NCBI GenBank assembly: GCA_965215715.1 | Contig: OZ244129.1 | Span: forward strand, 1,426,001-1,490,000 | Direction: 5' to 3' | DNA: 64,000 nt | From: HXMU1428-3 sp965215715 | Lineage (GTDB): Bacteria; Pseudomonadota; Alphaproteobacteria; Rhizobiales; HXMU1428-3 | Shown: positions 17,622 to 25,553 of the stretch, piece after piece | Numbering within the stretch: the stretch's first letter is position 1 | Layout of the letters: every line of letters starts with the position of its first letter | Notes under the pieces: model-generated | Told to the model about the DNA's origin: nothing | Database searches by the model: none | What the model saw: the letters and a program-made list of their open reading frames with translations, nothing else | Made by a program: the position numbers and the translations under genes

Positions 17622-20600
17622 CGTTATTACAAAAATTATCGAGATTTCAAATCAAGTCTGCAAATCATGCAGCTATCTTTTCGATGCTATTTATCTGCAT
17701 GACGGTGGTGTTTAGTACAGTGGTAACCAATTCACTCATTAATTCAGGGAGAGACTTGGCTGAGTTAACACGGTTAGCCCATGAACAAGCCAATTTGTGG
17801 AACAAAATTTCCCAACGCGCAACCTTCTTAATGAAGGCCGGAGAAAAAGGCACCATCACAATACCTTTAATCAGGAAAGTTCAAAACCAATTAACAGACG
17901 AAACCTCCCTATCGGATCAAAATAAAGTACAAATTCACAAAATTTTACAACGGTCTTCTTCTCTTTGGTGGTTCTTGAGCCATCAAAAATTTACAGAGAA
18001 AGAGTTTAGTGTCAGCCCACAGATGATTTCCTGGATGAAACAAATTGCCAGAGCCCCCCCAGAGCTTATCATTGTTGGTTTCACCAGTTGGGACATTAAT
18101 AAAACTGTAAACTTGCGCAATGGATCTGAGATCACACGGATCCAAAACACCGTCCGCTCCCTTGAGATGCTGGGGACCAAAGCAGCCAATATTGTCGGTT
18201 ACATTATCATTTGCTTAAACCTGGCAACCCTCATTGGCATTATGCTGTTATGGAAACTCTTCCTGTCACCTGCTCTTAACCGCCTCACTGAGGCAAAACA
18301 AATCATTTCACAACGCGCTGATGAAGTAACCCGCTACAACTCATTGATTGCGGATTTATCCTTTCAAGCGGCAAAATTACATCAAGACATTCCAAAAATC
18401 ATGCATCTTTTTGTCGCCACTTTGGCTGAACAACTTGATTTAGAATTGGTTGCTATTTCTTTGCGCGCACAGCTAACCGGGGAAAATCATTTTATCATAA
18501 AATCTGAAAACCCAATCCCGTCTCAAGGCTCAGAGACAATAAAAACATATTTACAGAAGATAACAAACAGCAATGCGATTAGAAAAAGACACTTATCAAA
18601 ATTTGATGAAGCGGCTGGGTTGACACTTGAAATAAGTACGATTTTAAGCAGTGATAAAATCATGGGAGCGATTGCAATTTGTCAACCGCTGGATGCTCAA
18701 AACGTTGACCCTGCAAAATTTTCCTTTTTTCATTCCACATTAAATTTATTAGCCATGAATATCGAAAGTCACTTACGAAACGATATTGAACATGCACTAC
18801 GCTCAGTTTTTGATGCAATGGATCAAGGCGTTTACATTTTTGATCAAAAAGAAAAGCTATTATTATCAAACGGCAAATCCATTACCGAGCTCAATCTTGA
18901 TAAGCAAGACAATTACTTCGACTTCGTTCAGTCTTTATCTCAAACAGTCAATCTAACAGAGACGCAAATTCATAAAATCGTGACAAAGCCACTTAAAATC
19001 TGGCGAAAAGACCCAATCCAACCACTGGATATAGAATTAGAAAATGGAAAAATATTTCAACTTGAATGGAGAAAACTTGACGCCCAAGAGTTTTCTGTTG
19101 TTGTCACTGATGTGACCTCTTTGCGCCTAGCGGAAAAAGCAAGAGATCGCCATAAAAACCAGGTCACAGCGGCCTTTTTGACCACAAGTGACGCTGTTTG
19201 CGTCTTAAACGAAGATTTATCAATCGAATTTCACAACAATGCCTTTGAAAGAATTTTACCCCATGCGCCAAATGATGAACATCTGGATAAAAATTGGCTG
19301 CAAGTTCTAAGGTTAAACACAACCAAAGACAGTCTTAAAAACCTTGATGACAGCCAATTAAAAAATTGGCTTTTACGAGCTCAAGATACAGAACAAAATT
19401 TAGAGACACAGCTCTCTTCAGGCCAGATTGTCATTTGGTCTCGCTCGCGCACCCCTGAAAACCGTATTGTTTTATTTGCTCGTGATGTCACTGAACTGCG
19501 TGATCTTATGGAAAAAACCGCCCATGCAGATCGCATGCAAGCCATTGGCCTTCTCACCGGGGGTATTGCCCATGACTTTAACAACACACTGATGATCATC
19601 CAGGGTAACCTAGAATTGATCAATCAACGCACCAATGACAATAAGGTTCTTGTTCATACCAAGCCAGCGATCCGCAGCTGCATTAATGCTTCTGCCATGA
19701 CAGAAAAACTATTGTCTTATTCACGTCGCCAGACCTTAAAACCAATCAATATCTCTCCCCAGACGTTATGCGAAGATTTACAATCAAACTTTGAGATAAA
19801 CAAAACCTTTCGCTCCACTATTACGTTTAATAAAGAAACAGAACATTCCATTTTTGCCGACCCTGAATATTTAGACCGGGCTCTTTCCAATTTAATCATC
19901 AACGCACAAGATGCTATGAAAGAGACAAAGGGCGTTATCTCCATCAATATAAAAGATTATCATGTTCAAGGTGATGAAAATTTGCGGGATGGACACTATA
20001 TCGCAATCTCTGTTTCAGATCAGGGCGGGGGATTTGATAACTACGCACTGGATCATGCTTTTGAGCCCTATTTTACCACTAAGACACACGAAAAAAGCAC
20101 TGGCCTGGGCTTGGCTATGGTGTTTGGGTTTGCCCAACAATCAGGCGGCAGTACCACGATTGAAAACAATGAAGAGGGGGCTGTGGTGACCCTTTATCTG
20201 CCTTGTGGCCCTAGTTTATCTGTACCAGTGGTCAACATTGAAAAAAACACACCGGCCCAATCTGTGGATCTAAAGGGAAAGTCTATTTTGGTGGTAGAAG
20301 ATACTGAATTTGGTACTGACTTTATCACAGAGGTTTTGAAAAAATATAATGCAACAGTTCGGAATGCCGTCACAGTTTCCCAAGCTTTAGCCGAAATCAA
20401 AAACGCCAAAAAACCATTTGATTTTATTCTGACAGATATTGATTTGCCTGATGGTCAAGGATTTGATGTTTTAGAGCATTTTGAAGATAGTCCGCCCCCT
20501 TGCCTGTTTATAACGGGCTTTACCAGGGCAAAATTTCAAGCTGAGGCCATGAAATATAACGGTGATATTTTAAAAAAACCATTTTCCATTCAGGCCCTGA

Positions 20601-20659
20601 TATCGGCCGTTGAAGCGGCGCTTTATCCAAAAACCATTGATCACGATGAAGCTTTGTGA
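17618..20659 (+). CDS. Membrane hybrid histidine kinase, partner of solute-binding protein copy 1
   Basis: The 1013-residue kinase has TM1 (about 17-39), a periplasmic domain (40-189) and TM2 (190-214). A cytoplasmic sensory stretch follows: GAF-like 245-385, then two PAS-like segments about 390-505 and 515-625. The kinase core has phosphoacceptor His652 in GGIAHDFNN and HATPase motifs NLIINAQDAM, SDQGGGFDN and TGLGLAMVFGFAQ. A C-terminal receiver domain carries Asp940 (FILTDIDLPDG). There is no Hpt domain. The periplasmic domain ends in FTSWDINKTVNLRNG (155-169), matching FISSWD-type ISSWDTTTSVRLQNG in the second kinase. ATGA overlap with the upstream binding protein suggests a fixed partnership. 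Downstream is a long hairpin and convergent leuA. Confidence 0.92.
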   Translation: MTLLQKLSRFQIKSANHAAIFSMLFICMTVVFSTVVTNSLINSGRDLAELTRLAHEQANLWNKISQRATFLMKAGEKGTITIPLIRKVQNQLTDETSLSDQNKVQIHKILQRSSSLWWFLSHQKFTEKEFSVSPQMISWMKQIARAPPELIIVGFTSWDINKTVNLRNGSEITRIQNTVRSLEMLGTKAANIVGYIIICLNLATLIGIMLLWKLFLSPALNRLTEAKQIISQRADEVTRYNSLIADLSFQAAKLHQDIPKIMHLFVATLAEQLDLELVAISLRAQLTGENHFIIKSENPIPSQGSETIKTYLQKITNSNAIRKRHLSKFDEAAGLTLEISTILSSDKIMGAIAICQPLDAQNVDPAKFSFFHSTLNLLAMNIESHLRNDIEHALRSVFDAMDQGVYIFDQKEKLLLSNGKSITELNLDKQDNYFDFVQSLSQTVNLTETQIHKIVTKPLKIWRKDPIQPLDIELENGKIFQLEWRKLDAQEFSVVVTDVTSLRLAEKARDRHKNQVTAAFLTTSDAVCVLNEDLSIEFHNNAFERILPHAPNDEHLDKNWLQVLRLNTTKDSLKNLDDSQLKNWLLRAQDTEQNLETQLSSGQIVIWSRSRTPENRIVLFARDVTELRDLMEKTAHADRMQAIGLLTGGIAHDFNNTLMIIQGNLELINQRTNDNKVLVHTKPAIRSCINASAMTEKLLSYSRRQTLKPINISPQTLCEDLQSNFEINKTFRSTITFNKETEHSIFADPEYLDRALSNLIINAQDAMKETKGVISINIKDYHVQGDENLRDGHYIAISVSDQGGGFDNYALDHAFEPYFTTKTHEKSTGLGLAMVFGFAQQSGGSTTIENNEEGAVVTLYLPCGPSLSVPVVNIEKNTPAQSVDLKGKSILVVEDTEFGTDFITEVLKKYNATVRNAVTVSQALAEIKNAKKPFDFILTDIDLPDGQGFDVLEHFEDSPPPCLFITGFTRAKFQAEAMKYNGDILKKPFSIQALISAVEAALYPKTIDHDEAL

Positions 20660-20677
20660 GACCAACACAAAGACCTT

Positions 20678-20722
20678 TTCATTGGTGTGCGAATGAACCG
20701 GTCATTTCCACACACCAATGAA
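20678..20722. terminator. Long hairpin between convergent kinase and leuA genes
   Basis: TTCATTGGTGTG (20678-20689) pairs perfectly with CACACCAATGAA (20711-20722). The inside also folds (AATGA...TCATT). There is no clear T-tract, so it may act as a transcript-end stabiliser or a weak bidirectional terminator. Confidence 0.6.
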
Positions 20723-20737
20723 GCAGATCCCAAAGGG

Positions 20738-22339
20738 TTAAATCGCGTGAATGTTTAGCCCTTCTTTTTTGGCCAAATCTGAGCTTTTGTGCTTGCGAGC
20801 GATCAATCCATTAAGCGCGCTAATATAGGCGCGCGCTGAGGCCACCATAGTATCAGTGTCAGCTGAACGCCCGGTTGCGGTAAGCCCATCTTGTTCCAAG
20901 CGCACCATAACTTCGGCCTGTGCGTCTGTGCCTTCCGTCACTGCCATCACCTGATAAAGTGGCAAGCGGGCTTCATGAGGCACAATGGCGCGAATGGCAT
21001 TAAACGTGGCATCTACTGGTCCATCCCCTTGGGCTTCTTTGGTGATCACTTCACCTTCAACCTCTAAGGCGACAGTGGCTTTTTGTGGGCCAGAGGTACC
21101 TGCTAAAACTGTTAAACTTTCCAATTTGATGCGGTCGTTTTCACTAGATACTTCATCATCAACCAAGGCGATTAAGTCTTCATCAAACACATGCTTTTTC
21201 TTGTCTGCTAAATCTTTGAACCGCTGGAAGGCTTCTTGGAAGGCATTGTCGCCAAGGTCATAGCCAAGGTCTTTTAATTTTTCACGGAATGCATGACGCC
21301 CGGAATGCTTGCCCATCACCAATGAGCTTTCACGCAAGCCAACGGATTCAGGGGTCATAATTTCATAGGTTTGATTGTTTTTAAGCATGCCATCTTGGTG
21401 AATGCCAGATTCATGGGCAAAGGCATTTTGGCCAACAATGGCCTTGTTATACTGCACTGCAAAACCAGAGACGGCAGAGACAAGACGTGAGGCTTTGGTG
21501 ATATGAACGGGATCAATTTGGGTCCAATAGGGCATAACATCATTGCGGGTGTCAAAGCCCATCACGACTTCTTCCAACGCTGCATTGCCAGCCCGCTCAC
21601 CCATACCATTGATGGTGCACTCAATCTGGCGGGCACCGGCCCGCACACCAGCCAAAGAATTGGCGACTGCCAATCCCAAGTCATTATGACAATGGGTTGA
21701 CAATATGATCTCATCAGCCCCTGGCACACGTTTGATAAGCATTTTGATCAAATCATAATATTCATCGGGCACGGTGTAGCCCACGGTATCAGGAATGTTA
21801 ATTGTCGTCGCCCCTGCCTTAATTGCTGCTTCTACTGTGCGGCACAAAAAGTCATGATCGGTGCGCGTGGCATCTTCTGCAGACCATTCTACATTATCAG
21901 TATGTGTGCGTGCGCGTGTTACACTGGCGGTGACAGCCTCAAGCACGGCTTCGGGTTCCATTTGCAATTTGTATTTCATATGCAATGGGCTGGTGGAGAT
22001 AAAGGTATGGATACGAGAGCGCTCAGCTGGTTTTAAAGCTTCTCCGGCCCGGTCAATATCACCAAACTGAGCCCGGGAAAGCCCGCAAACCACGGAATTT
22101 TTGACCAACTTAGAAATTTCTGAAACGGCTTCAAAATCGCCATTAGAGGCGATGGGAAATCCTGCCTCTATCACATCAACGCCCATGTCATCCAAAACTT
22201 CGGCCACTTGTAGTTTTTCATGCAAGGTCATTGAGGCGCCGGGGCTTTGTTCCCCATCGCGCAAAGTGGTGTCAAAAATGACAATTTGGTCTTGGCTATT
22301 GCGTCGCTTAGCAACGTCCTGATCTGGTTTATCAGTCAT
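20738..22339 (-). CDS. leuA: 2-isopropylmalate synthase
   Basis: LeuA condenses acetyl-CoA with 2-oxoisovalerate, the first committed step to leucine, and is feedback-inhibited by leucine. The protein has 533 residues from ATG 22339; a TTG at 22348 is less likely. The TIM-barrel catalytic domain has FDTTLRDGEQSPGASM and the metal-binding HCHNDLGLAVANS. A linker and the C-terminal LeuA regulatory dimer domain follow (about 395-520), containing SLTVLAGTSGPQKATVALE and AYISALNGLIARK. It is preceded by a 220-base leader with a possible Leu-rich leader peptide. Confidence 0.97.
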   Translation of the reverse strand: MTDKPDQDVAKRRNSQDQIVIFDTTLRDGEQSPGASMTLHEKLQVAEVLDDMGVDVIEAGFPIASNGDFEAVSEISKLVKNSVVCGLSRAQFGDIDRAGEALKPAERSRIHTFISTSPLHMKYKLQMEPEAVLEAVTASVTRARTHTDNVEWSAEDATRTDHDFLCRTVEAAIKAGATTINIPDTVGYTVPDEYYDLIKMLIKRVPGADEIILSTHCHNDLGLAVANSLAGVRAGARQIECTINGMGERAGNAALEEVVMGFDTRNDVMPYWTQIDPVHITKASRLVSAVSGFAVQYNKAIVGQNAFAHESGIHQDGMLKNNQTYEIMTPESVGLRESSLVMGKHSGRHAFREKLKDLGYDLGDNAFQEAFQRFKDLADKKKHVFDEDLIALVDDEVSSENDRIKLESLTVLAGTSGPQKATVALEVEGEVITKEAQGDGPVDATFNAIRAIVPHEARLPLYQVMAVTEGTDAQAEVMVRLEQDGLTATGRSADTDTMVASARAYISALNGLIARKHKSSDLAKKEGLNIHAI

Positions 22340-22562
22340 CAATTTCAATCCTAATCTCTCAAGAATGAATGCGCTTTGCTTTCAGGTAAATCTATGAACG
22401 GCACAACACTCTTGGAAAACTTTTCACGTCTAACTACATGATTTTTATCTGTTTACCGTGCTTTATAAAAAACACGATGCCTATGGATGAAACAAAATAC
22501 AAGATTTGCATTCTCTTTCGCTTCAAAATCCCTCAAGACCGCGGCACAAATGCCATCATGTC

Positions 22563-22718
22563 CTAAGGGCTGATCAGCGCCAGCTGGTCATTGAGACCGA
22601 GTAAAGAAATGCATAAAAGAGAACGATTAGACAAAGCCTTAGCCGCCTGGGCCCTGAAAGGCTCGGCTTTAAATTTAAGGCTATAAAAAAGCGGGCTATG
22701 TTGGTTCACAGCGCACAT
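22563..22718 (-). CDS. Possible leuA leader peptide (51 codons)
   Basis: A short frame starts at ATG 22718 behind a GGAG at good distance and stops at 22563, 224 bases before leuA. Its second half is Leu-rich (ALSNRSLLCISLLGLNDQLAL, eight Leu in about twenty codons of mixed type). Part of the Leu-codon stretch (22603-22613) is complementary to a later segment (22507-22518), and 22586-22595 to 22532-22540. This fits a leucine-sensing leader with alternative pairings. No strong terminator T-run was found, so the mechanism is uncertain. Confidence 0.35.
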   Translation of the reverse strand: MCAVNQHSPLFYSLKFKAEPFRAQAAKALSNRSLLCISLLGLNDQLALISP

Positions 22719-22921
22719 AGTCTCTTGTCTCCAATCGTTTGATTGGGCTCAATATAATAAATTGCAAAACAAAAAACCAGTCCTAAAATGCCACTCTTTT
22801 CATCTTTGTAAGGAATGGCCGATAAAGAACGTTTTAAAAGCCTCTTATGCTTGCCATAATCGTTTGCATAAGTATGATTTTATTCATAAAGATTGTAGTC
22901 CATTGGGGGGCATTGCGTATC

Positions 22922-23665
22922 ATGAGTTCTATAAAGGGGAATCAACCTACAGATCGGCTTAACGATCTTCTTCACGGTGTGATTGATTATACAGATCACG
23001 CTCCCCAGTCAGATCCTGATCCTACAACCCAACCGCCTGGCGACCCTAATCAGCAGAAAGAAGATGAAATGAGTGATCAACAAAAATCCTCTCGCTTTAG
23101 CGGTGCGGCCATTACCACTCTTGTGTCTCTGATTGCCTTGTTGTTTTCAGGTTATAGTTTTTATGAAACTGTGCTCAAGCAACCGACCATCAAGCTCTAC
23201 GCTCCACCTCTTGTGCATCTTTACCGTAAAGAGTTTCGTGACATTTTGGCTTTTCCGGTCACGCTGTCTAATGATGGGGCCAAACGGGGGACCGTGCTTT
23301 CATTTGATTTAACGGTTACAAATCCCAAATCGGGCAAAAGCAAAACGTTTCGCAACCTTTATTTTGGCAATGACCCGAAAGACACCAGCCGCATTTTTAC
23401 ACCGCTGACCATTGCCGGGCGCTCAAGTGTAACCGATGTGATCCTATTTCGTGCCAATGAAACCGGGGCTTTTTTTGAAACCACTGGTGGGGTGCCGCTT
23501 GACCTTGAATTGGAATTGATCCTGAATATTGATGAGGCTGAGTTTTGGGTGCCTCCCAAAACAAAACAAACCTTAAAATTCAACGTCCATACCGATTACA
23601 TCCAATCTTTTCCTAATATGGAAAAAGGCAGGCCGACTGTTCTTTATCGGCAAAAAACTGACTAG
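22922..23665 (+). CDS. Hypothetical single-pass membrane protein with exported beta domain
   Basis: I do not recognise this gene. From ATG 22922 it has 247 residues. It begins with a polar, Pro/Asp/Gln-rich N-terminal stretch (about 1-58), then one membrane helix (about 62-84, ITTLVSLIALLFSGYSFYE). A C-terminal domain of about 160 residues looks rich in beta strands (IKLYAPPLVHLYRKEFRDILAFPVTLSNDG, then TVLSFDLTVTNPKSGKSKTF). That domain probably lies in the periplasm. The frame extends upstream to a TTG at 22847, which would add a second hydrophobic segment; an internal ATG at 23069 is also possible. Its stop codon lies inside the first hairpin of the mosaic repeat at 23.7 kb. Confidence 0.65.
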   Translation: MSSIKGNQPTDRLNDLLHGVIDYTDHAPQSDPDPTTQPPGDPNQQKEDEMSDQQKSSRFSGAAITTLVSLIALLFSGYSFYETVLKQPTIKLYAPPLVHLYRKEFRDILAFPVTLSNDGAKRGTVLSFDLTVTNPKSGKSKTFRNLYFGNDPKDTSRIFTPLTIAGRSSVTDVILFRANETGAFFETTGGVPLDLELELILNIDEAEFWVPPKTKQTLKFNVHTDYIQSFPNMEKGRPTVLYRQKTD

Positions 23666-23870
23666 AGCACGGCTTTGAATTAAAAGTCATGCTCTTGTCT
23701 CTTTGTTTTGCGTGTCTTTCTTGCTTGGCGCTTTAGCTTGCCCAGCCGCAACCAGAGTCTTTGTTTGCGCTTTAGCTTGCCCACCAGCAACCGATTCTTT
23801 GTTTGCGCTTTAGCTTGCCCACCAGCAACCGCGCTATTCCCAAAACTGGGACCCACTTTTGGGCGACACG
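23664..23870. repeat. Composite mosaic repeat, locus A
   Basis: Three kinds of module occur in series. First is a hairpin with arms AGAGCA (23664-23669) and TGCTCT (23690-23695). Next are three direct copies of a 38-39 base unit whose core is GCGCTTTAGCTTGCCCA, starting at 23728, 23767 and 23805. Last is a hairpin CCCAAAACTGGG (23839-23850) / CCCACTTTTGGG (23852-23863) followed by CGACACGCTCT. The same modules recur at 57.44-57.67 kb with different copy numbers, and two of them at 7.92-8.02 kb. No protein is likely to be encoded here. Confidence 0.85.
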
Positions 23871-23880
23871 CTCTGGTTAT

Positions 23881-23912
23881 AAAAAAACATGCCCCTTTCA
23901 TTAAGGGGCATG
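23881..23912 (-). terminator. Intrinsic terminator for the small secreted protein gene
   Basis: CATGCCCCTT (23888-23897) pairs with AAGGGGCATG (23903-23912). Read on the minus strand the hairpin is followed by seven U (23887-23881). Confidence 0.88.
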
Positions 23913-23940
23913 TCAAAATCTTCAGTCTTAAAAATAGACT

Positions 23941-24240
23941 TTATTTGGTGCAAAAAGTTGCCCAGCTGATGCAGGTATAGCCCCCTGACCCTTGTGAACA
24001 CTTATAACGCTCTTTTGTAACGTTATAGCCTGCCACTTGGCCTGTTGCTACCCAGCCTGGCCATAAGCCCCAGCTCACAGCTTGAACCATTGTTTCCATT
24101 GCAAACCATTTGGCTGAAGATTGGGTTGGCGCGGTTGCTTTGGCTGATTTAGACACACAAGCCGCATTGGCTGAGCCTATTGCACTTAAAAGCATCCCTA
24201 AGGATAACACACCACCAAACACAAAAGATCTAACTGACAT
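23941..24240 (-). CDS. Small secreted protein, unknown function
   Basis: The 99-residue protein has a clear signal peptide (MSVRSFVFGGVLSLGMLLS, cleavage after SANA near 27). The mature part is short, Trp- and Gly-rich (ETMVQAVSWGLWPGWVATG) and has four cysteines (one near its start, then KCSQG, TCISW and FCTK), so disulfides are likely. ATG 24240 follows GGGAGAGAAG at normal spacing and is preferred over a longer start at 24270. It has its own terminator and no obvious operon partner. Confidence 0.75.
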   Translation of the reverse strand: MSVRSFVFGGVLSLGMLLSAIGSANAACVSKSAKATAPTQSSAKWFAMETMVQAVSWGLWPGWVATGQVAGYNVTKERYKCSQGSGGYTCISWATFCTK

Positions 24241-24392
24241 AAACTTCTCTCCCAAAATTATGAATGTCATTTTTACTTGGGGCCATGAAATATAGCCTCA
24301 TGGTTAAAATACGATATAAGCGGGAAAACAGCAATTGCCTTTCTTTTTTGCAGCTGGAAACCACGCCATTTTACAGAAAAACAACAACTTAG

Positions 24393-24509
24393 CTGCGTCG
24401 CAGCATTTTTTTGCTCCACGACAAAATGTCGCAATAGCTATTCTGATCGTATTATAAGCGCAAATAATCCATATTTTAGGCATGCGTTAGGCGCATAGCT
24501 GCTTTGCAG
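24393..24509. promoter_or_regulatory. Two CTGC-N3-GCAG palindromes
   Basis: CTGCGTCGCAG at 24393-24403 and CTGCTTTGCAG at 24499-24509. The form CTGC-N3/4-GCAG is what I recall for PhaR, the polyhydroxyalkanoate regulator, in some alphaproteobacteria. No PHA gene is adjacent, so a PhaR role is speculative; the sites lie just upstream of the candidate small RNA. Confidence 0.3.
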
Positions 24510-24552
24510 CAAACCCTATTGCTGCACCTGAACAATGCTGTCATATTACAAG

Positions 24553-24688
24553 CATAGAGATTAACGAAGCAGTCCAATCTTCATTAATCTAGAAGGTTTC
24601 TTCCCTCCCCAGAACACCTTCAAAAAGCTTCTTATTCGTTAAGAGGTCGTCTATCTTCACCGGGTCAGCAATGACCCGGTTTTTTTTT
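24553..24688 (+). ncRNA. Candidate trans-acting small RNA
   Basis: No open reading frame precedes a textbook terminator here, but an RNA gene layout is visible. A possible promoter is TTGCTG (24519-24524), 17 bases, CATATT (24542-24547). Stem-loop 1 has AGATTAA-c-GAAG (24558-24569) pairing with CTTC-a-TTAATCT (24579-24590). A CU-rich open stretch TTTCTTCCCTCCCC (24597-24610) could pair with ribosome-binding sites. Stem-loop 2 is CTTCTTA (24628-24634) with TAAGAGG (24640-24646). The terminator is CCGGGTCA (24660-24667), TGACCCGG (24672-24679) and nine T. The layout resembles alphaproteobacterial anti-Shine-Dalgarno small RNAs. Confidence 0.6.
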
Positions 24689-24845
24689 GCCCTGTTCTAT
24701 TTTCTCCCACTTGGGCCCTAAAGGTAAATAAAATTAAACAATTTCCCAATCTTCCTCTTTGCCTGCTCGATTAGCTATGGCAAACTCAGCTCATTTGAAA
24801 TAACAATTGGTTCTCAAATTGGGTTGTGGAAAGTACTGACCTCTT

Positions 24846-25553
24846 ATGGCGAGCATATATGAAGCCTTTATAAAAGCCTTTGAGCTTATCATGCGTGCCG
24901 ACGCTGATTTATTGGAAATTGTCTTGCTGTCCTTGCAAGTCAATGGCATGGCGATTTTGATTGCCTGCCTGATAGGATTAAGCTTGGGGGCTTTTTTGGC
25001 TGTTTTTCGTTTTCCCGGGCGCACCTTTTGCCTGATACTCCTGAATGCCTTGATGGGGCTTCCTCCCGTTGTTGTCGGTTTAATTGTTTATATGATCCTG
25101 TCCAATTCGGGGCCACTAGGGGTTCTTGGTTTGCTATACACCCCTACTGCTATGGTGATTGCTCAAACGATTCTGATTACTCCTATTATTGCGGCCCTGA
25201 CTCGCCAGGCTCTTGAAGTCATGTATAAAGAATATGAAGAGCAACTTAAGTCTTTGGGGGTTACAAAAGTACGCATGGCCTCAACTTTGTTGTGGGATGG
25301 GCGCTATCAACTAACGACTGTGGTGCTGGCCGGTTTTGGGCGCTGCGTTGCCGAGGTCGGGGCTGTGATGATTGTTGGTGGTAATATCAATCATGTAACC
25401 CGCATCATGACAACCGCCATCGCCTTAGAGACCTCTAAGGGCTATTTAAGCTTAGCGCTGGCCCTTGGTATTATCCTGATATTAATCTCGGTGATTATCA
25501 ACACCTTGGTTTATGCCGTTAACCAAGCAGCTGAGCGGTATGCCTATGCTTAA
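24846..25553 (+). CDS. tupB: Tungstate-type ABC transporter permease
   Basis: The 235-residue inner-membrane protein has five to six membrane helices. The permease EAA-like loop is EEQLKSLGVTKVRMASTLLW. The segments LEIVLLSLQVNGMAILIACLIG, LLNALMGLPPVVVGLIVYMIL and GPLGVLGLLYTPTAMVIAQT are characteristic of the TupB group. It would import tungstate (possibly molybdate) for molybdo/tungsto-enzymes. It overlaps tupC by a few codons. The expected periplasmic binding protein gene tupA is not next to it or elsewhere in the window. Confidence 0.88.
   Translation: MASIYEAFIKAFELIMRADADLLEIVLLSLQVNGMAILIACLIGLSLGAFLAVFRFPGRTFCLILLNALMGLPPVVVGLIVYMILSNSGPLGVLGLLYTPTAMVIAQTILITPIIAALTRQALEVMYKEYEEQLKSLGVTKVRMASTLLWDGRYQLTTVVLAGFGRCVAEVGAVMIVGGNINHVTRIMTTAIALETSKGYLSLALALGIILILISVIINTLVYAVNQAAERYAYA

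Noticed and set aside
23680..23980. Open frames across the repeat at 23.7 kb on both strands
   Set aside because: They consist of translated repeat units with low-complexity protein, and lack ribosome-binding sites.
24510..24690. Terminator at 24660-24688 as the end of the hypothetical gene ending at 23665
   Set aside because: It is a kilobase away, with an oppositely oriented gene and its own terminator in between.
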